Positions 62,201 through 64,000 of a stretch of 64,000 nucleotides of DNA are shown piece by piece; position 1 is the first letter of the stretch; every line of letters starts with the position of its first letter. The position numbers were made by a program, and so were the translations under genes. The notes beneath the pieces were generated by a model. That model searched no databases and was not told the origin of the DNA. It was given only the letters and a program-made list of their open reading frames with translations. The DNA is from Dysidea avara (Eukaryota; Porifera; Demospongiae; Dictyoceratida; Dysideidae): positions 60,710,574-60,774,573 of the forward strand of contig NC_089272.1 of the NCBI RefSeq assembly GCF_963678975.1, read 5' to 3'.

Positions 62201-63731
62201 CTGTAACGTGACTACTCAGCAACCTATAGGTCTAAAAATTTCACAAGGTCTATCCATAGCATAGTACAATACCAGGTCAAACTTTGAAACTAATGGCATA
62301 CTCCTACATTCAGTTATGGTACTTCAAAGTCATAAAAGTGGATGTGTGTGGAAGCCTTGTTTTGTCAAATTCGGTCACATATTCAGTTTGTTATCATACA
62401 CCATAGCCAAAGCCAATAAAAGAACTGCCAGAAATGTCAAGAAGTTGATGTAAGTCTATAACACCACTGTTGATATATGTTATGCACAAACATATATTAT
62501 CTATGCTATTATAGAGATGCCACAATTATGCCAGCATAATTTTTGGGATACTGTATTTACTTGGTTAAATGCTGCACCTTCAATAAATAGTAGCTGCACT
62601 TGAGTGGTGCAATGATTAATTATGAATATAAGGGCTTCAACAATATTTTTGAGCATCAAAATTAATGGTTGCCAAATTCAAATAGTTGTTGCATTGATTT
62701 TTAGATCTAGGGTAATAAATACCTCAGTGTTTAATACGGTAATAGAATTATACTGGTATTTTGAAGCAAGTATAAAGTTTAAAAGGTAAGAAAATCTGTA
62801 ATTTGCACAATTTCAATTTCATTTAAAAGATATGTATACTCTAATAGAGCAGTCAAATTCTAATAGAACAATAACACAATCCAATTTAGCAGTCACATAA
62901 ATCAATTATGAAATGAAATACTCTAGTATATAGCAGAAAATTATTAATTTTGAAGCTGAAATATATCAATGTAAATGGTCTTATACAGCTATAAACTGAC
63001 AGTATTGGCTAAAAATGGAGGCATAATTTATTGTGAGAATAAGGGGCAATCCTCATAAACACAATAGGTGATTTTTTGAACACTGCTTAAAAGCATAATG
63101 CATCTTTTTGAGCACAATAGCTGGTATATTATACTGCAAGTAAATGTATCCATGTGCATGATAGGTACAGTGTTATCTGTTACTAGATGTATATATGCTT
63201 TGTTTTGTTTGTAGCATCAGTGAGCCAGCTACTGATATTCCACCCGACACTGTCACCTCTGGAAAGTTCAGTGCAGAGAACATAGATGGTGAGGTGATTC
63301 CCCTCAACCCTAAAGTGATCAAACCTGAAGATCGTGCCCCTACTCCTGAACCTGGAGAAACTGCTGTTCCTGTGAAGCACATCTCCTTCAGTGATGATGA
63401 ACAAGCCCCACGGCCTTCGTCAGGTCTTTACAGTGAACCAGCTGATAGTGTAAGAAGGTACCAAAGTCAAAGTGGAAAGACGACAGAAGATGAAATTGTT
63501 GATGAAGCATTTAAGGAGATTACAAATACAGACACTGAACCATTGTATGCTTCTGTGCCAGAGAGTCACAAACAGGAAAAGAGAGTCAAGAAGAAAAACA
63601 AAAACAACAAGAAAGGCAAGAAAATTGTATCTGTCACAAGTAATACTACCCTTGAGGGTTTAGACACATCTACTAAGGAAGGACAAGAGCTCCATCGAAT
63701 GTTAGATGCTGCTTCTGCTGGAATGTTTTAA
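38201..63731 (+). CDS. Transmembrane receptor with nine Ig and two FN3 domains (18 coding exons, 1,304 aa)
   Basis: Predicted single-pass cell-surface adhesion or recognition receptor. Order by residue: signal peptide (1-21), Ig1-Ig7 (22-670, one exon each), Ig8 (670-760, two exons), Ig9 (760-853), FN3-1 (853-955), FN3-2 (955-1077), membrane helix (about 1082-1108), cytoplasmic tail (1111-1304). Exons: 38,201-38,264; 38,585-38,881; 39,880-40,146; 40,350-40,646; 40,711-40,968; 44,563-44,823; 45,186-45,467; 48,848-49,129; 50,914-51,055; 52,827-52,954; 53,682-53,960; 55,750-55,918; 57,180-57,316; 60,521-60,588; 60,842-61,139; 61,668-61,793; 62,407-62,449; 63,215-63,731. All have GT/AG borders, phases agree at every junction, and the total is 3,915 bases with a single stop. 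Layout recalls NCAM, Dscam and protogenin types, but no orthologue is claimed. An additional exon in a large intron cannot be fully excluded. Confidence 0.85.
38585..38881 (+). CDS. TM receptor exon 2: Ig1
   Basis: Phase 1-1 exon: SVTLTCSMPDDPPANITWYI, later DNGAYHCVAIYND. Both cysteines, the Trp and the D-x-G-x-Y-x-C motif are present. Confidence 0.93.
38882..39879 (+). other. Intron 2 of the TM receptor
   Basis: About 1 kb; no exon or repeat element recognised. An antisense frame at 39,628-39,885 is not protein-like. Confidence 0.6.
39880..40146 (+). CDS. TM receptor exon 3: Ig2
   Basis: Phase 1-1: VGEVATFHCDVYSNPAPTDV then SWRRN, and EEDDGSYTCEVTNLYG. Typical I-set Ig domain. Confidence 0.93.
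40350..40646 (+). CDS. TM receptor exon 4: Ig3
   Basis: Phase 1-1: IEGNSFTITCTVDGGIPSTL, then NWYRDG, and ETDRGIYTCVAG. Typical Ig domain with several N-x-S/T sites. Confidence 0.93.
40711..40968 (+). CDS. TM receptor exon 5: Ig4 (no internal ATG)
   Basis: Phase 1-1: LPRFTTHPGNITTPNDKTYT, then CNATGNPQPSEISWRSPEG, and ASVGLHSCVALNGVGES. Cysteines and Trp are in place. The exon has no ATG, so ORF-based methods overlook it. It is separated from exon 4 by a 64-base intron and its borders keep frame. Confidence 0.88.
41640..42780. mobile_element. Repeat family A, reversed copy followed by a foldback
   Basis: 41,640-42,290 is a reversed family A body (CTGACTAACTAACTGG, then a sequence parallel to 56,500-56,850). 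It is followed by an inverted pair: left arm about 42,292-42,502, right arm about 42,567-42,780, both with TGTGGACATGTAATCCCTAA or TGTCCACAAGTATAT-type sequence and ending near GGTGAACCCACACATAC. The 64-codon frame at 41,806-42,000 is inside the repeat. Confidence 0.65.
43500..44060 (+). mobile_element. Repeat family A copy with (CAGT)n end
   Basis: Shares CCTTCTGCAATCACCATGG-like and GTATGCAAAAAGGCACCGGT sequence, plus a short CAGTCAGT block (43,990-44,020), with the copy at 17,600-18,080. The 92-codon frame at 43,545-43,823 is repeat-internal. Confidence 0.6.
44563..44823 (+). CDS. TM receptor exon 6: Ig5
   Basis: Phase 1-1: GNDVIIPCVVEGSPDPTVQW and SNEGMYNCIASNTHG. Typical I-set Ig domain. 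Confidence 0.93.
45186..45467 (+). CDS. TM receptor exon 7: Ig6
   Basis: Phase 1-1: GSTVTLDCCFNSTLPVNVTW and DDSGPYICTGV. It has two adjacent cysteines (CC) in strand B. The donor is GTGAGT at 45,468; an upstream AGG/AAG border would not give a GT. Confidence 0.92.
45510..45849. mobile_element. Probable hAT-like MITE
   Basis: Ends TAGAGCTATGCAATAATTA and, inverted, TAGGGCTGTGCAATAATAA, with repeated TTATCGTGATAA motifs between. Ends of the form YAGGGCTGTGCAA are common in hAT elements. No exact target duplication was found. Confidence 0.5.
45943..46271. mobile_element. Foldback element, copy 2
   Basis: Left arm 45,943-46,085, right arm 46,113-46,271, the same sequence family as 595-924, with a different loop of about 27 bases. 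Again followed by the GTAGCTGAACTCTCTACA satellite. Confidence 0.85.
46461..47932. repeat. Tandem satellite, GTAGCTGAACTCTCTACA type, array 2
   Basis: About 1.5 kb of the same 30-45-base units as at 1121-1935, here more diverged and with many GTGACTTGTTT spacers. Higher-order order is not as clear as in array 1. Confidence 0.9.
47933..48715. repeat. Right part of the composite repeat, with terminal hairpins
   Basis: Begins with the dispersed CTATTAGAGTATCTCAATC motif and continues into sequence of more even base composition. Near the right edge are two small hairpins: CGTGCCGG...CCGCACG (about 48,665-48,690) and GACACAC...GTGTGTC (about 48,690-48,707). TCATGGT occurs on both sides of them. 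Adjacent hairpins at one end recall Helitron-like or satellite-carrying elements, but no CTRR end is evident. The 98-codon frame at 48,274-48,570 is not treated as a gene. Confidence 0.4.
48848..49129 (+). CDS. TM receptor exon 8: Ig7
   Basis: Phase 1-1: GGDVTLTCSATGVPAPQIMW and GDTGVYHCVADNQVD. Typical I-set Ig domain. Confidence 0.93.
49130..50913 (+). other. Intron 8 of the TM receptor
   Basis: 1.8 kb. It contains a 22-base unit (GTAGCCCAGGTTATATTTAG type) repeated about 2.5 times at 49,905-49,955, a 24-base perfect inverted repeat (50,371-50,434), and AGCATAATGG-type repeat sequence at 50,270-50,690. No exon seen. Confidence 0.6.
50371..50434. repeat. Perfect 24-bp inverted repeat
   Basis: GCTAAAACTCTGCCTACTTT plus GCAT and its exact complement, separated by 16 bases. 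A third partial copy follows at once. Confidence 0.9.
50914..51055 (+). CDS. TM receptor exon 9: first half of Ig8
   Basis: Phase 1 start, phase 2 end: AGRDHILNCNLIYDFPTPLI, then TWSRSDGSSISVG. Strand B Cys and the Trp are here; no internal ATG. Confidence 0.88.
51056..52826 (+). other. Intron 9 of the TM receptor
   Basis: 1.8 kb splitting Ig8. It includes reversed GCATAATAGG-type repeat sequence (about 51,120-51,540) and two copies of the dispersed CTATTAGAG motif (51,308 and 51,385). The 127-codon frame at 51,345-51,728 lies in this material and has no domain. Confidence 0.6.
52827..52954 (+). CDS. TM receptor exon 10: second half of Ig8
   Basis: Phase 2 start completes Arg with exon 9: MSALRNGSLLISPVIVNDSM, then TFTCRASNTFGGSS. 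It supplies the strand F cysteine. The usual Y before x-C reads Phe. Confidence 0.88.
53682..53960 (+). CDS. TM receptor exon 11: Ig9
   Basis: Phase 1-1: VIDEIATLPCPTSSDPPASY, then WWSVGTN, and GDSDVYYCTATNYVG. Typical Ig domain. Confidence 0.93.
54187..54392. mobile_element. Degenerate pogo/Tigger-like MITE
   Basis: Starts CAGTGGAACCTTTGGCTTTC and ends in a worn inverted copy (GGATAACTACTGAGATTCAA). Interior parallels the better kept element at 54,491-54,731. Confidence 0.55.
54405..54490 (+). repeat. LINE/SINE 3'-tail fragment
   Basis: GGCTGTAGGACCAGATGTCT...CAGTAAATAATAATAAAAAC; same family as the tails at 17,505-17,590 and 63,965-64,000 (both reversed). Confidence 0.6.
54491..54731. mobile_element. 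Pogo/Tigger-like MITE
   Basis: Ends CAGTGGAACCTCAGTTATCC and GAATAACTGAGGTTCCACTG are inverted copies of the CAGT-GG-ACCTC type known from Tc1/mariner-pogo (Tigger) elements. 241 bases, no coding capacity. Carries a CTCTATTAGAGTAGTGACTG motif. Confidence 0.75.
55750..55918 (+). CDS. TM receptor exon 12: first half of FN3-1
   Basis: Phase 1 start, phase 2 end: PPPENITVNTSDSTSLLVEW, then TEPSSTINLVLYQIIV. Proline-rich start and the FN3 Trp are present. Confidence 0.9.
55919..57179 (+). other. Intron 12 of the TM receptor
   Basis: 1.3 kb. Most of its right part (56,440-57,130) is a reversed repeat family A copy with a diverged CTGACTGACTGGCCGACCGA block. No exon seen. Confidence 0.6.
57180..57316 (+). 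CDS. TM receptor exon 13: second half of FN3-1
   Basis: Phase 2 start, phase 1 end: MRLPGLNEFTEYRIIVRGVY, then RITSDSDVFSFGLNTTITA. It has the L-x-E/P-x-T-x-Y-x-I-x-V pattern of FN3 strand F. Confidence 0.9.
58047..59109. mobile_element. Mutator-like element with tandem repeats and 9-bp flanking repeat
   Basis: Inverted ends GAGGGGTCACCAACT and AGTTGGTGACCCCTC, flanked by GTAATGTGT on both sides (58,038-58,046 and 59,110-59,118), the size of a Mutator target duplication. One extra G at the right end breaks exact symmetry. The left half (58,168-58,590) is about four tandem units of some 120-125 bases, each with GATGTTCCGCTCC and AAACAAAACCAGGAG. The right half has several inverted CTCCTGGTTTTGTGGGGTTT motifs. 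The overlapping frames of 73-94 codons here follow the repeat period and are not genes. Confidence 0.65.
59435..60184. mobile_element. hAT-like element built of CCGGGTC palindromes, perfect 8-bp target duplication
   Basis: Ends CAGCGTTGAAACCGGGTC and GACCCGGTTTCAACGCTG are exact inverted copies of 18 bases. CTCAAGAC flanks both sides (59,427-59,434 and 60,185-60,192). Next to both ends are many units such as ATCCGGGTCTGACCCGGATT, themselves palindromic. The centre repeats GAGCCACGCCCA-type sequence. No coding capacity. The 60-codon frame at 59,380-59,562 crosses the left end. Confidence 0.88.
60521..60588 (+). CDS. TM receptor exon 14: start of FN3-2
   Basis: Phase 1 start, phase 0 end: PTGIPQNIRTDSDVEKVDIR, then FE. 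The donor GTGGGT gives a clean join to the next exon (FE then APSEDDRNG). An alternative donor four bases on (GTAACC) would break frame. Confidence 0.82.
60842..61139 (+). CDS. TM receptor exon 15: rest of FN3-2
   Basis: Phase 0 start, phase 1 end: APSEDDRNGIILGYNIYYRP...LDDDTSYDFFMEAFNSVGVG. Typical FN3 B-C to G strands. The conserved Trp just before this exon is Phe (IRFEAP). Confidence 0.9.
61140..61667 (+). other. Intron 15 of the TM receptor
   Basis: 528 bases; nothing recognised. Confidence 0.6.
61668..61793 (+). CDS. TM receptor exon 16: transmembrane helix
   Basis: Phase 1-1: LVVVISSTVGGLIIITLVVL then LIVFCCFYC, an uncharged stretch of about 28 residues ended by RRKKK, which sets the inside. 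Several cysteines at the inner edge could be palmitoylated. Confidence 0.92.
61794..62406 (+). other. Intron 16 of the TM receptor
   Basis: 613 bases, including the MITE at 62,148-62,382, which ends only about 25 bases before the next exon. Confidence 0.6.
62148..62382. mobile_element. MITE, ATATGTGACC ends
   Basis: Inverted ends: ATATGTGACC then AAAACAAGGCTTCCACACAC on the left, and the complement of the same on the right with nine extra bases after GTGACC. It shares ATATGTGACC with the element at 24,937-25,195. Confidence 0.75.
62407..62449 (+). CDS. TM receptor exon 17: basic membrane-near micro-exon
   Basis: 43 bases, phase 1 start and phase 2 end, encoding KANKRTARNVKKL. Without it the phase-1 end of exon 16 cannot join the phase-2 start of exon 18, so frame requires such an exon. 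CATAG acceptor and GTAAGT donor. Very basic, just inside the membrane. Confidence 0.75.
62450..63214 (+). other. Intron 17 of the TM receptor
   Basis: 765 bases. It holds GCATAATTTTTGGGA and AGCATAATGC repeat sequence like that at 50,270-50,690, and reversed CTAATAGAGCAGTC motifs near 62,840. No exon seen. Confidence 0.6.
63215..63731 (+). CDS. TM receptor exon 18: cytoplasmic tail and stop
   Basis: Encodes the final 171 residues. In order: an acidic, proline-rich part (KPEDRAPTPEPGE), GLYSEPADS and EPLYASVPES (tyrosine motifs of Y-x-E-P and Y-x-x-V form), a lysine-rich block (RVKKKNKNNKKGKK), and a C-terminus ending LDAASAGMF. It has no enzyme domain; signalling would need recruited partners. 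The stop TAA is at 63,729-63,731. Confidence 0.9.
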
Positions 63732-64000
63732 TACATTACAATGCGAAATGCATAAACACTTTGATAATAGCTAGTTTATGCACAATGGACTGGATGACAA
63801 TTGTTTGCTTGTCACAGTTATTTTAATTTATAGCATATGTGCATATACATTATACACATACCACTGTTTGTACTAAAAAGTAGCTATATGATGGTCCTTG
63901 GATGTGCTACTATACCTTGTTAGCTGGAATGCAATGTGACTGCATCATTATTTTATTTATTTTTAAAATTATATTTATTAAGGCTTTGCAGCACAAGTGC
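63732..64000 (+). other. 3' flank of the TM receptor with reversed retroelement tail
   Basis: Probable 3' UTR start. No AATAAA on the plus strand before the window ends. From about 63,965 the sequence is a reversed copy of the TTAATAA...GCACTTGTGC retroelement tail, cut by the window edge. Confidence 0.5.

Overview
The window looks like nuclear DNA of a sponge, most likely a demosponge. It is AT-rich, its genes have many introns, and nearly all protein domains are of animal type: immunoglobulin (Ig) and fibronectin type III (FN3) repeats cut by phase-1 introns, receptor-like and TKL-type kinases, and a CR1/Jockey-like LINE. MITEs and foldback elements are very dense. The organism call is inference from gene style; I could not run a search.

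Left part (1-25,900): a scattered set of kinase sequences in a sea of transposon remains. Two look intact, both on the minus strand: a coiled-coil kinase at 10,084-11,168 and a compact kinase at 18,835-19,764. A third copy (4,564-5,614, plus strand) is broken by an in-frame stop, a 1-base frameshift and a lost DFG motif. A fourth (about 9,251-9,362) is only a relic of the N-terminal exon. A decayed Ulp1/C48-like protease relic sits at 16,326-16,755. Between these lie hAT-like elements with 8-bp target duplications, a 2.8-kb element with long inverted ends, an 86-bp perfect palindrome and a tRNA-like SINE head.

Middle (25,892-28,143): a 5'-truncated LINE with an uninterrupted reverse-transcriptase reading frame, an A-rich tail and a candidate target duplication.

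Right part (28,700-63,731): two divergent cell-surface genes, reconstructed exon by exon from reading frames, splice sites and intron phase. The minus-strand gene (30,367-35,585, eight coding exons, 504 aa) encodes signal peptide, three Ig-like domains, two FN3 domains and a GPI-anchor signal. The plus-strand gene (38,201-63,731, eighteen coding exons, 1,304 aa) encodes signal peptide, nine Ig domains, two FN3 domains, one membrane helix and a tail of about 194 residues with tyrosine motifs and a lysine-rich block. In both models the exon lengths sum to a multiple of three and every junction keeps frame. A decayed duplicate of part of the GPI gene lies just downstream of it (about 28,740-29,540).

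How they may work together: a GPI-anchored and a transmembrane Ig/FN3 protein transcribed from one shared 2.6-kb region suggests a co-expressed adhesion or recognition pair at the cell surface. That is inference; nothing in the sequence shows binding between them. The introns of the large gene are filled with repeat families that also occur in the left part, including two copies of a composite foldback-plus-satellite element.
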